Shown one piece after another: positions 1 to 11,339 of a stretch of DNA of 64,000 nucleotides. This stretch comes from Delphinapterus leucas (lineage: Eukaryota > Chordata > Mammalia > Artiodactyla > Monodontidae). The stretch covers positions 65,569,094 to 65,633,093 of the forward strand of contig NW_022098057.1 of the NCBI RefSeq assembly GCF_002288925.2. Direction: 5' to 3'. The notes below the pieces were generated by a model. That model made no database searches. It was not told where the DNA came from and worked only from the letters and a program-made list of their open reading frames with translations. How positions within the stretch are numbered: position 1 is the stretch's first letter; each line of letters begins with the position of its first letter. The translations under genes were made by a program, and so were the position numbers.

Positions 1-44
1 TAATACGGGAGACGCTAAGATGTGGCAGTGAGAATGGACGTGGG

Positions 45-215
45 TCAGAGTCATGGCTTCTCCACTTAATAACTGGACGGTCTTGTCTGAAAAATGGGGA
101 TGGTAACACCTCGCTGAGTTGTAAAAATTACGTGGGTTAGTATAGAGAAAGTGCTTGGAACAGTGTTTGGCACAGAGCAGGGGCTTTGAGTATTAGTATT
201 TATTATTATTGCTAT
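45..215 (+). repeat. MIR SINE
   Basis: Diverged mammalian-wide MIR. The order of blocks is typical: a splicing-like 'cttctccacttaataactgg' stretch, then a 'gtctgaaaaatggggatgg' core, then 'agtgcttggaacagtg' and a tail ending in TATTATTATT. Family call is by eye. Confidence 0.6.
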
Positions 216-2339
216 TATTTTTTCTGTGGACTGTTGACCCCAAATAGGAAGCTCTCAAAAAGAGTCAACTCCCAGCTCTTTTTTTTTCTGAGTATTTTCT
301 CTCTGTTGGTGCTTTTGACTCTCTTTACATATTTTCTCCATTTTTCTTTCAATCCACTGGCTTATTTTACTCTATGCTCATTCTTTTCTTTACATAATAA
401 CTTCAAACTCATAGTTTCTTTTTCCTTTCAACTTTGGTTTGTTCTACTTCCTCATGGCCTTAACCCCATCAACCCCTCTGGTTCTGATTTTACTAGATGG
501 CTTCTCTCTCTATATATATATTTTTTTCATCTTTCATTTCCATTGCTAACTAACTCTTTCTCTGTAAGTTCTAGTTCAAATTTTCAAGAGAGATTTGACC
601 AGCTCAACCTTTTACATCATGCCCATGACCAATCACTGGTCAGCCTACAGATTGGATGTCCTTGAAGTGGGTGCCAACCTATGATCTCAACAGTTTTGAA
701 GAGGGAAAAATGTGATACCAAACTTGGCTCCCTATGGAGCTAAGAGTAGACTAGGAGTAGAAAAATGTATTTTAGGGACGGTTTATGAATATGGCAGTAA
801 CCGTGATTAACATGCTTAGTATAGAAGCAAAGATGAACAAAACACAGTCCCTCCTATAAACAGGCTCATATGGAGCAGATGTGTATAAACAATCATGCAA
901 TATGATAACTACTATTTAGTTATATGGACAAAGTACTTTTAAAACACCAAAGACAATTCAGGTTCCCGAGTATAGGGAAAGGGACAGGTTTCACAGTATG
1001 CAATGACATTTCAACAGGTTTGTTAAAGAAATGTTTCCTCAGAAGGACCAGGGCAGGGAAAGGGATGGAGGAATGGTGTTGAAGCAGATTCAGTTGTAAG
1101 AACAAAGTCATGGAGGTGTGAAGATACATCATGTGGTCAGAAAATGGAGCTGAAGACAGGATGGCTGGAACGTAGGCTAAAATGAGGGAGATTATTACAG
1201 CAGACTGAAAATGGAGGTAAGGGCTAGCCTGTGGAAGCTTTTAGACTGTGAATTGGTGAAAAGGAATTTGGATTTTATCTTCAGTCAGCTAGGATTCTAT
1301 CAAAGGTTATCAGGCATGGTGGGACAGGATCCCTTGTGCATTCGAAAACTACATGTGTTTGTAGCAAGGAGAATGGCCTGGAGCAAATAGGTACTAGAAT
1401 TAGGAAACTATTTGGAAGGCTATCAAAGTAGTCCTATTAAGATATAGTAAGTTCTTAAAGTTAAAGATACTATGTCAAAGTTGAACTAATTAGGTGATTC
1501 TCAGGGTCAAGGGTGATTCTGACATGTACACACCTCAACCATAATCTAAAGAAAGATGCCTCAGAAAGCAACATCATTCGCTTCAGATTTAAGTCATCTT
1601 TAGTTACACATGAAGAGGATTTAAGAATAGTCCCCCCCCCACACCTCTAGCTATGTAGCTAAAATGTTAGGAGTATGACTCTGGGATGAAGATTTCTTCT
1701 GTCTTAAAGAGGGTTTGCACATCTTCTGAGTTTTGTCTGCTTTTAGATTTAAGCTAAATATCAGGAGAGTCAAGTAGGATAAATTTTCTTATAGTGTGCA
1801 TTGTTGAATCAGTAAATTGGATCAGCTGCAGAACTGGAAGTTTTCTTACAAAATACAGCCTGCCTTATATTTGTGATTCCGTATCTCCACTGAGGGATCT
1901 GCACAAGTATTTTAACACTCTGCACAGAGTGTGAAGGCATAACTGTCCACAACCACATGTGTGCAGTTGTTCAACTGCAGGGCAATGAAACACCAGAGAC
2001 CAGAGCCTCTGCAGTGTACACAGACGTACATTGTAAGTTAATAGGTTAATAAAACTGTAAAACGGAAGTCCAAGAATACTGCGGAGCTGTCATTTCTAAA
2101 GGTAGTGTGTGTTTCCTGAAAATTCAATGTGTTCCTTTTTCATAAAAAAGAAATGAGAATATCAACATAATATTTTCAAGCAACTAATTTCTCTCCTTCT
2201 GTACCTCCAATAATTTGTTGAAAGTCATGTATGTAAGGTGCAGCCTTTAGGTTACTGAGTAGAAAAAAATTCTTTTTATCGTTGCCATTATATTTTGGTG
2301 AAATCTGAATTTTGTATCCAGTATTCTGCTACACCAATT
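216..2339. other. CTNNA3: CTNNA3 intron, mostly unassigned
   Basis: AT-rich intronic sequence with no convincing exon. The frame open from 186 to 665 begins inside the MIR and runs through pyrimidine-rich, low-complexity DNA rich in F, L and S codons, so I treat it as chance. About 1090-1440 resembles an ancient mammalian interspersed repeat (the 'ggctggaacgtaggctaaaa ... aatttggattttatctt' type) whose name I cannot fix. Confidence 0.5.
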
Positions 2340-2849
2340 ATTCCTGTTTTCCAAATTCAAAAGCCATTTTTAGTCCTCATTATTCTTGACATTTCTATGG
2401 CATTTGACCCTTTGAAAAGATTTTCTTCCTCGTCTTGACTCTTCAGTACCTTACTTTTCTACCTCCCCAACGATTCCTTCTCTCATCTTTATCACTTCCA
2501 CTGTATCCTTTCCTCATACATACTGGTACTTTATATTGGAATGCAAAGGTGAGTTCTTTCCTCCCTTTTTCCATTGTCTTCTTTGATTTTCTTACAACTT
2601 TATTACTATCTCCTCCCCCTCAGGAGGTGAGGTTTAGGCTCTACCTTTCTTCTAGGTCATCATCATTATTATCACATGTTATTGCCTCTTCCTAAATGGG
2701 TATCACCTTATACTAATTTCCACTTATTTCTCAGATTTTATTCCTTTGAAAAACCTTTCCTTATGGCGCTGAATACCTCTCCCATGTGTTATAAGGCACC
2801 TTCTGCTTGCCTTTACAATAACCCCTACATTATAGCACTTATATATTGC

Positions 2850-3035
2850 AGTCGTTCTCAAACTGGAAGCCCCAGACCAGTAGTATCACTATCACCTGGG
2901 AATTGGTTAGACGTGCACATTCTCAGGCTCCAAAGCACAGTAACTGAGTCAGAAACTCTAGAGCACGGCTCAGGAATCTGTTTCAACAAGCCATCCAAGG
3001 GGATTCTGATAGAGGCTAACGTTTGAGAATCACCG
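2850..3035. mobile_element. MER5-like hAT (Charlie) non-autonomous DNA transposon
   Basis: The element starts 'cagtcgttctcaaac' and ends 'gtttgagaatcaccgg', which are imperfect inverted repeats of each other, as expected for the MER5 group. Internal blocks 'atcacctggg', 'cattctcaggctcc' and 'ggggattctgat' also fit. It codes for nothing; the group was moved by an autonomous hAT transposase. Confidence 0.6.
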
Positions 3036-3779
3036 GTATGTTGCAGTTGCCTGGCTTTTGGCTTATTCCCCTTCTAGATTATGGGCTGTTTTAGAAATTA
3101 TGATGGAATCTTCTTCATTGTGATGTCTTTAGTATTCCATGTAGAATCTGATGGCACTAATTTGTCTCAACGCATGAACAAGCAAGTGAGTAAATGAATG
3201 ACAACTTTTTTATGAACTCCGATTTCACATCTGTGATTGGCCACTATGTAATTTGTAGGGAGAGACAAGAGTCACTTCAGAGTCAACCTCTGTATTAGGA
3301 AAGTTGACATCTAATACCCTTCATCAACAGTGTCCTCCAAAACAGTTTCACACATCTGCTTCTACAACCCTGACTGACTTTTTAACTCTCTGATCTCTCA
3401 TTTTCTATCAATACTATAATCATTCTCTTCATTAATCATGCAAAAACCTTAGCAATCACTTCCTTTAGAGAATAACTTCATTTATCCTGAGTATACGACT
3501 AAAACATATTCACTGTTGAAAATCTGAAAAATTCAGTTACACACACAAAATCAAATAAAAAGCACTGGAAATTCCACCACTCTGAGAGAACCATTGTTAT
3601 TTGTTGTATGGATTCATCTAACTTTTAGTTCTAGCATATTTGCTAGAAGTGACATTCTATGAAGCTTGATGTGTTTTGTAACCTGCTGTTAACTACACTT
3701 TGGTGGATATATTTCCATGTCTTTAAGCATTGTTTCTCACAGATGTGTTAATGTCTGCATGATATTTTTGGCAATAATT

Positions 3780-4380
3780 GATCTATCCACGTCCTCCTTT
3801 AAATTATTGTAAGTCCTGTCAAAACTTTTTCAGTACGTCCACCACTGCAGTCCAAACTCTTCCTTATTCCTGTAACCTATTACAGTAGCCTTGTTTGCCA
3901 AATAAAATTTTCTATAGTGTAGTTCTGAGCAGATCACTCAAAAGTTTAAATGACGCTCCAGTACCTTCCAAATAAGGTCACAGTCCTGAGCAAGACGGTC
4001 AAGGACTCCTTATGCATAGCCAGGGTCTAGGTGAGCCTGCTCACCATTCTCATAGCATTTAGCCTGCTTTCTCACTTTTTGAATATTGCTACTTCTCTGT
4101 TCCACAGTACTTTCTCACCCATGATGTCCACTTCAGTGTGAGGCCTTGCTGAAACTGCAGACTTCCTACCCTCACCACCATTCCACCCCTTATCCCCCTT
4201 CTCTGCTCTGTTTCTCTCCTTATTTCTTATAACCATCGAAGAGACCATATATTTTACTTATTTAACTTGCTATTTGTCTGCCTCCCCTAACTGGAATATA
4301 AGTTCCATGAAGAAAATGATTTTTGCTTGTGTCTTGTTCACTGCCATATCCCTAAAATCAAGAACAGTGCTTGATACATT
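3780..4380 (+). repeat. L2 LINE, 3' portion
   Basis: Old L2 relic in + orientation. Recognisable blocks are 'cagtccaaactcttcc', 'ggtcaaggactccttatg', 'tcttataaccatcg', 'tggaatataagttccatgaa' and the terminal 'agaacagtgcttgatacatt'. A short A tract follows at about 4381. Too decayed for reading frames. Confidence 0.55.
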
Positions 4381-4590
4381 AAAAAAAAAAAACAACACTC
4401 AGAATATATTCGAAATACTGAATGATGAGTGAATGCACAAACGAACGAATGAATTAATTAACAGGGAATATCTACTGGTAAAAATTTTCAAGTCCTCAAG
4501 GAAGTCAAGCTTTTATTCCCGTGATTTGCATATAATGGGCATTCACCACATAGTTGTGCAATGTGAATCCAAGTGACCAGTTAAATGTAA

Positions 4591-4680
4591 GCATTTCCTG
4601 GCTTTTCAAATAAATCATCATTTCCCCGCCCCCTTTAATATAGTTATATCTCTTCATTTTCCTGCACCTTTTTCACAACC
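4591..4680. repeat. Local duplicate, copy 1 (5' of the CTNNA3 exon)
   Basis: A stretch of about 90 bp that recurs with few differences at 5555-5643. Both copies begin GCATTTCCTGGCTTT, share a C-rich tract followed by 'tttaatatagttatatctct', and end 'tcattttcctgcac' then a T tract and 'caacc'. The pair brackets the CTNNA3 exon at nearly equal distances (about 385 and 333 bp). I do not recognise it as a named repeat family, though an unnamed dispersed element is possible. Confidence 0.7.
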
Positions 4681-5064
4681 TTTTCTTAGAACTTCTGCTG
4701 AAGGTGATCTCTCTACTTTCTAAAGACCGTCTATCATTTTTGTAATTATGGCACGTATTGCATCCGGAACTGAGCTGGAGTTATATGGTGCCCTTCCCAT
4801 TGAGTAGTATGCAAGCTTCTTGTAGGCAGATACCAATTATCTTTGTATCTCTTGCAGTTCTTAGTGCATTGATGCTCAACAAACAGTTCTAAAATTAATT
4901 AAATTATTACCAAAAATAAAATTAAACTATTAGCAAAAGCAAAGAAGGAGTTACACATGAGGGCATAAACATATCTAATTTTTTTTTAAAAAGAATGCCT
5001 GTCACAAGCACAATGGTAACTATTCTGAAAGAAATCACTATGTGAACATTCTACATCTTTACAG

Positions 5065-5221
5065 ATTATTAATGCTGCACTTGCTTTGGCTGCAAGACCC
5101 AAAAGCCAAGTGGTCAAAAAAACCATGGAAATGTACAGATGCACGTGGGAGAATCATGTCCATGTCCTCACTGAAGCTGTAGATGACATTACAAGCATTG
5201 ATGACTTCCTTGCTGTATCTG
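5065..5221 (+). CDS. CTNNA3: Internal coding exon of alpha-T-catenin (CTNNA3), M-domain segment
   Basis: Alpha-T-catenin links cadherin-bound beta-catenin or plakoglobin to actin at cell-cell junctions, notably in heart and testis. The exon follows 'catctttacag' and is followed by 'gtatgg', giving canonical AG and GT splice sites. Read from 5065 in phase 0 it encodes 52 codons plus one base (phase 1 at the donor). The peptide starts IINAALALAARPKSQVVKKT and contains HVLTEAVDDITSIDDFLAVS, the alpha-catenin hallmark. This falls in the vinculin-homology M domain, roughly residues 460-515 in alpha-E-catenin numbering. The start IINAALALAARPKSQVVKK matches my memory of CTNNA3, while CTNNA1 and CTNNA2 differ there. 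There is no local ATG; the frame continues from the preceding exon and ends in intron at 5274. Neighbouring exons are outside the window, consistent with the gene's huge introns. Confidence 0.95.
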
Positions 5222-5271
5222 GTATGGTTTTATCTTTTAATTTCTATATTTGCTCTTGTAATTTTATGAAA

Positions 5272-5335
5272 TAGCTCCGTTTTTCTTTCTCAAGATTGCT
5301 TTGGCTCTTCGGGGTCTTTTGTGTTTCCATACAAA
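5272..5335 (-). mobile_element. 64-bp isolated scrap of L1 ORF2, antisense
   Basis: The + strand reads 'caagattgctttggctcttc' then 'ggggtcttttgtgtttccat', the reverse complement of a well-conserved L1 ORF2 segment. The same segment occurs within the large L1 near 46376-46425. Homology stops abruptly on both sides and no poly(A) or L1 3' end is present. It begins about 50 bp after the CTNNA3 splice donor. Confidence 0.6.
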
Positions 5336-5554
5336 TTGTAATAGGATGATACTGAATGTAATGAATTTTATGAAATATTATGAGACTTTTTTCTAGTGAT
5401 AGCCTTTCTGAAGCAAAGTGCTGCTACATATGATCTACCCTAGGATAATGAGCCTCATGCCTTGTAATCCATACACCTCAACAATTTACACTCTCTAAAA
5501 GAAATTCCTATTCATGGGCAAAGCATAATTGAAAATAGCATGTGGAAAATTTAG

Positions 5555-5643
5555 GCATTTCCTGGCTTTACAGATAAATCATCATCCCCCCCCACTTTTA
5601 ATATAGTTATATCTCTTCATTTTCCTGCACTTTTTTCCCAACC
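5555..5643. repeat. Local duplicate, copy 2 (3' of the CTNNA3 exon)
   Basis: Partner of 4591-4680 in the same orientation, 964 bp downstream. The sequence between the copies includes the exon, but no second exon appears at the equivalent offset after copy 2 (about 6030-6185). This is therefore not a simple tandem duplication of the whole 964-bp unit. The C tract is longer here and the following T-rich end slightly altered. Confidence 0.7.
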
Positions 5644-6380
5644 AGATTTTTCTCTACTCAGAAAAAAAAATGTATATTAATGGGAAAACTCTTCATTGAT
5701 TTGAGATATAATATATACTTCAACTACCACTATATGTATTTGAATAGTGGTGATCTAAAGAATAAAATGAACAAGAGTAAACATCTAACTACATCAATCA
5801 CAGACAGGCTTGAGATTCCACGTCAAATTCAGATAATTCTCTCATCATATATTAGAGTAGCATCCCACAAGATTGTGAAATCACTCTCATAAAGCTATAT
5901 TCTCAGAAGCATAACTCAGGTTTTGATTATACTGTTGTAACAGCAAATAACTAAATATTTTTTAATTGTTTTATTCTCTTAAAAATTAAGCCTCTCACTA
6001 AAATAAATTACATATTTTTTTCTGAGAGAGAGATTTTCTTGGAATGTGATGATTCCTTTTATAAAATGCAATTTCTTATGAGTTTCTAACATCATTTTAT
6101 CTTTTTTAAAGTTTCCTGATTGTATTTTATCTACCTTATCAATTTAATTACTTTCATATATGTATGCTTTCTCATTGTGAACAATATCTTGAAACCTGGT
6201 GTATTTTCATAATATACTAATGAAAAGGAAATATGTGCTAATTAACTACTTTAGATTGTTTTATTTCTTTAGAGCTAAAACTTTGAAAATAATAGAAAAT
6301 GAACAGGAGAAATATTAAAATCCCTTGATAACACTATTCAGAAATAACAACTACTAATATGTGATTTATTTCCAACCAGC

Positions 6381-6418
<38 letters not shown>

Positions 6419-9101
6419 TTTCAAATAATTGTGTAATTATGTATTGCCTTTTTACAGGTAATAGTTGGCTGAATTTTCCCACATTGTTATATTTTCTTCA
6501 AAAAATCATTCATTTATCTTTTCTTTCATGAGGATTTAGATACATTTTAACTACTATAAGCAATGCTCTGTTAAGCCTATTTCTGTCTGTTTGCTATCCT
6601 CTTAGTACAGACTTTGCAGTGTGAATCCAATCAACATCTTATGTTGGGTCAGTCTTTTGTAATTTAGTTGTTAAATGCCAGGTTCTGATTCTTAGTTGGT
6701 TCTTTTGGTTACAAGGCAAACCTACTCACACTAGTCAATGTAGAGGCAGTTTATTATAATTAAGCTGATGGCAGAATAGGGAGAATCCCCTGAACGTGTA
6801 AGAATAGGAGCCATAACTGGCCAGGCCTTGTGTGATTAGAGCTGTGGGGAGCTTGGGATCTAAGCAACTCTGTGGGTCTGCAGAGCAGAAGCTCCTATTT
6901 TCCTTTTAGTGCTGGATTAACCTGAGTCTGTTACTTTCTGTGAAAAACCATAGTACTTAAGAGCCTGCATGTAACAGAAAACTCATATGAAAGTTGCTTA
7001 AATCACAAAAACCTTTAATTATCTCATGTAACTAGATGTTTAAGATAGTTGATTCTAGACTTACTGGCCCTAGCACACCAGAGGACTTGGATAGGAATAG
7101 TCCCTGTATGTGGGGAGGAGTATCTTATCACTAACATTTTTTGGAATTGCCAGTATAGGGTAACAATAAAAAGTGGATTCATATTTAATGTGTTTCATTA
7201 TTGTTTTTAAATTCTCTACAAACAGTGCACTCCACTATTTTCTATACCTGGTGTGGACTGTTCTCACTTTCCTGCCCTTTGATTGCCAGTTTGGTTGTGG
7301 TTTGAGGTTATTAATGACCTATGTAGGCATCTCTGGATTTCTATTGACCTTCCCTCATTTTACATCTCAAAGTGCTACACAATATCACTTAAAGCAGGAA
7401 GGCAAGGTGGCTTGTTGGCTTTAACTTATCAAGGAGGAAGTCTTTCCCAGATGCCTTCCATCAGATTTTCTCTAATCATAAGTCAGAACTTGGCCCTGTA
7501 CCTACTTCTGGACCAATCGATGGCAAAAGGAAATGGGGTTTCCGTGATGGGCTTAGAGTGCTGGTAAATGGTTCACAACTGACTCGGGCCAGAGAGAGTA
7601 GTAGTACTAATTTGCAGCACTTGCTGATTTCTGTGACAGAAATACTCCCACACGGGTGAGTTTCCAGCTGCCACTGCGATATCATTGAACTCTGAATTGG
7701 GAAGAGATGCATACAAATAGCTCTTGTGAGCCTATTTTTATGTTAGGTATAAGCTTATCCTAACAGACCACTGGGCTTAGACCAGTCATAGTTCAACCTT
7801 TCTGCCTAGTCCCTTACTATACAAACAAAATCAGAGGTTTTATCAGCAGAAACAAAGTGGAAATGGCTAGAGAAAAAAATGTGTTTGCCCTGAACACTTA
7901 GTGGCGTCCACTGCTTTCTCAAGTTTCTGTGTCTTCGTAAACTTACCCTGTGAGAGTTTAGCATGAGCTCCAGTGATGTTTCTTGTTACATGATAACTTT
8001 TGGACATCTGTTCCCGGAGATAATGGCTTCTCCTCTCTAAATCTTCCTAGTCAAATAAATGAGAAAGAATCTAGCTGCTCTATACTTATTTTTAGTACTG
8101 AGCCAGAAGTCCTAAGTCCAAGATCACAGACCAACCAATGGATGGGTTACCTTTCTTCAGATGGCTAATCTTGGTGACAATCTGGCAGCTTTTGTGTGGG
8201 ACGGATTTTCTTTTTCTCATCGTCATCGTAAGTGGTGGACGACTTCTCTGGTACTACTTTGCAATGATCTTTTAGAATATGTTGTTTGTATTCACAGACT
8301 TTGCTTCCTCTGTTTTGCCAGGTAGAATGACTGACAGGTTAGTTCATAGGATATCATAATTATGAATTACCTTGAGAATATTATGTTTTCCATTTTTTTT
8401 AAACATTTCATCTTTTTCTTGGACTTTCTTCCAGTAGTTGATAGCAATGCTCAATTATTTTGATCTTTTTTATAAGAAAAAGAATAGGGGTCCTGAAAAG
8501 ATTTTTACTTTCTCCCGAGTCAGTTGTAAAAAGTTGGATTTGATGATGTTGGACTCTCAGAACATCATCTCTCCACATTAAAATATAAACAAAAATTAAA
8601 CCCTAAAATCAGTGAGAAAAGATTCTTGGACTTTATTACTTTATTGTCATTAGCAAAGGTAGGGATCACAGTAGTAAAATGTTTGCCCTATATAATGTTT
8701 TAACATGATTAGATCATCCAATATTGACTAGTAGCTCTTGCAATAATGACATTTTTAATACCAAATGTCTTTTATTTATTTCATTTCTAAACATAGAAAT
8801 ATCATTATTTTAAAATAATGATTTTAAAATTATGTTTATATAATCACCAGTTTCTCATGATACAGAAGTCAAAATACCAATTTTCAAAAGCCATTTTTGT
8901 TTCCTGCTATACATAGAAAATTCCAAACATAAGTGCAATCAGTCCTTTTTTAAAAATCATAAGGAATATAGTTATCTCACAAATGTATTATATATTTTAA
9001 AATTTTATGTGTAAAAATAAAATGAAACAGTAAACCAAACCCCCTTCCAAAAGCAAAGTGTTTGTTTGGCAAACTAAGTTCTCTGACATTCAGTTGTCCA
9101 A
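5644..9101. other. CTNNA3: CTNNA3 intron, largely unique
   Basis: AT-rich intron without a recognisable gene or strong repeat, apart from the microsatellite at 6381-6417. Short open frames (for example 7173-7567) show no family signature and lack splice-bounded coding character. Confidence 0.5.
6381..6417. repeat. Compound (AT)n(GT)n microsatellite
   Basis: Uninterrupted run of AT dinucleotides passing directly into GT dinucleotides, followed by a T tract. Confidence 0.95.
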
Positions 9102-9114
9102 AAGAGCCTCTTTT

Positions 9115-9402
9115 CATTAATTTATTTTATTTATTTTTTTGCTGTGTTGGGTGTTCGTTTCTGTGTGAGGGCTTTCTCTAGTTGGGGCAAGTGGGGGCCA
9201 CTCTTCATTGCGGTGCGCGGGCCTCTCACTATCGCAGCCTCTCTTGTTGCGGAGCACAGGCTCCAGACGCGCAGGCTCAGTAGCTGTGGCTCACAGGCCC
9301 AGTTGCTCCGCGGCATGTGGGATCCTCCCAGACCAGGGCTTGAACCCATGTCCCCCTGCACTGGCAGGCAGATTCTCAACCACTGTGCCACCAGGGAAGC
9401 CC
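9115..9402 (-). mobile_element. CHR-type SINE (longer CHR-1-like form), reverse
   Basis: The + strand ends 'ccaccagggaagccc', the reverse complement of the tRNA-derived CHR head GGGCTTCCCTGGTGG. Blocks 'ctccgcggcatgtgggatcc' and 'gttgcggagcacaggctcc' are diagnostic. The body is longer and more diverged than the other four copies ('gctttctctagttggggcaa'). A 13-bp target-site duplication AAGAGCCTCTTTT lies at 9102-9114 and 9403-9415. Open frames inside it are artefacts of its GC-rich sequence. Confidence 0.93.
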
Positions 9403-9415
9403 AAGAGCCTCTTTT

Positions 9416-11125
9416 TAGTTTAATGTTATTTATGTAATGCTGTCATTGTCATCTTACAGGTAATTAGAAAAAATCTTCAAAATGCATTGGTCCCCAAACT
9501 TTCTGTCTTATCACTCACTACAGGGCTTATCCCCTCACCATTCACAGCGCTTTCTGTCACTCTCTGAAAACACATATAACAAAACACCTGTCAGAAAGTA
9601 GCTGGTCTAAAGATTCTTTGACCACATCAACATCTCTCTTTTGTATAGACAGAAGATGTGTCCATGTGATAAGATTTGAGAAACTCCATCTTTCCAGCCT
9701 GCCATGTTCCTGAAATTCCGAGTATTAGTTATCTGTGTGAGAGTGAAAAAAATATTTAAGATCTCTGTCTAAGATACAAATTTGAAAGAGGAAGCATATT
9801 AACGCATGAATCATCTTTTTGAACTATTCCATTAATTGACTCATAGTGAGCTATAATCCCAAGGAATTGAACTTAGAAGAAGTAAACTTTGATAGAAGAG
9901 GGGATGCCTTGGACCTATTTAACAATTACTAAGAACTGATTAAGTGTGAGGGTTTGTGAAGATATGACCTTTGTTTCACTTAGCCTATCATTCATTCATT
10001 AAATATTTATTGCATAATTTTAAATGCTAAACCCTACAAAAGGTACTGGAGATTAAATAATGAGTAAAAATTAGTACAAAGGATAACTTTATGAGAGTTA
10101 TGACAATGGAGATTATTGGAGAGAGGGGACCACATGAGCAATGGAGGAAGCCACTGACAATGGTTTGGAATTTTCTAAAAGACAGATTGACCACTTATTG
10201 ATTAGAATTAGCACTGCTCTTCCTTTATTGTAAAAGGTTTTCTCATTTTAAAGGTAACATCATATTGATTCTTTGTGAATTATAGTATTGGAGGATGCTT
10301 AAGGATTTTCTTTATTCCATGTCCTACATTTCTCTTTAATGTCCATGTCCATTGCTATCACTCTAGTTCAAGCCACTATCTCTTAGCTGAATTATCATGT
10401 AATCTTTTTAACTGAACCTCCTGCTTCCAAAGTTTTGCTTGAAGGTTCTCAATAGGTATTTGCTGAATGAAAAAAAAAAAAAAGTATTTATTCCCCTTCT
10501 CAATTCTGCAAGATTAATTTGGGGGATTTACATCTTACGCTTTCATTAAATGCGTTCAGCCTTGGAATTAATATTTTTTAAAATATTCAATTAATGAAAA
10601 ATAACTTTAAGCATTAATCATCACAGTGTTCTGTGACCTTGACTTAGTGACACAAGTATAACTCTGATACTGCCATCAAAAATGCGCTAACAAAGTCCTT
10701 TGTGTTCATGAAATTGTAGTGAATGTGATCTATGGCTTCTGCAAAGGAAAATGAAAATAGAATCATTTGACAAATGAAAATGAAAATAGAATCATTTGAC
10801 AAATGAAAATAGATTTTTTTTCTTCATAAGTTAATAATAAATACATAATAGTAGCAAGATAGAAATGTTAATTGCACACAAACTAAGCACTATTAAATCT
10901 CATATAATGTTTATGGAATAGGTGTTGGGGTAAAAAAATGACCCATAGTACATATCTATGCAAAGATAAATTATATAATATAATTATAACCAATTATCAT
11001 CATACATTCTCTTATGTGTCTCTTCAACATATACCTATTTGAAATTTTAATTGATTAAAGGCATCAAGGCATGAGATCTATTCTTTTAAAGTTGAGATTT
11101 GAAATTAGATTCTACAAAAATGAAT
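9416..11125. other. CTNNA3: CTNNA3 intron with minor old repeats
   Basis: About 9985-10090 ('attcattcattaaatattta') looks like an ancient interspersed repeat, and 10340-10470 like the 3' end of an L2 with an A-rich tail. The rest shows nothing I can assign. Confidence 0.45.
10751..10808. repeat. Two perfect tandem copies of a 29-bp unit
   Basis: Unit ATGAAAATAGAATCATTTGA plus CAAATGAAA occurs at 10751-10779 and again at 10780-10808 without a mismatch. The sequence departs from the unit immediately afterwards. Confidence 0.95.
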
Positions 11126-11330
11126 TTTTTTTTTTTTTGCGGTACGTGGGCCTCTCACTGTTGTGGCCTCTCCCGTTGCGGAGCACAGGCTCCGGACGCA
11201 CAGGCTCAGCGGCCATGGCTCACGGGCCCAGCTGCTCCGCGGCATGTGGGATCTTCCCAGACCGGGGCATGAACCTGCGTCCCCTGCATCGGCAGGCGGA
11301 CTCCCAACCACTGCGCCACCAGGGAAGCCC
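11126..11330 (-). mobile_element. CHR-type SINE, reverse
   Basis: Starts on the + strand with a T tract (its poly(A)) and 'gcggtacgtgggcctctcac', and ends 'cgccaccagggaagccc'. The short flanking match ATGAATTTT on both sides is a probable target-site duplication. Open frames of 68-121 codons across it are repeat artefacts. Confidence 0.95.
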
Positions 11331-11339
11331 TACATGAAT

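Noticed and set aside
186..665. 159-codon + strand frame that looks like a membrane protein
   Set aside because: It is pyrimidine-rich intron translated into F, L and S. It starts inside a MIR and has no family resemblance or regulatory context.
6000..6200. Possible duplicated CTNNA3 exon after the second 89-bp copy
   Set aside because: No catenin-like reading frame or splice sites occur at the equivalent distance.
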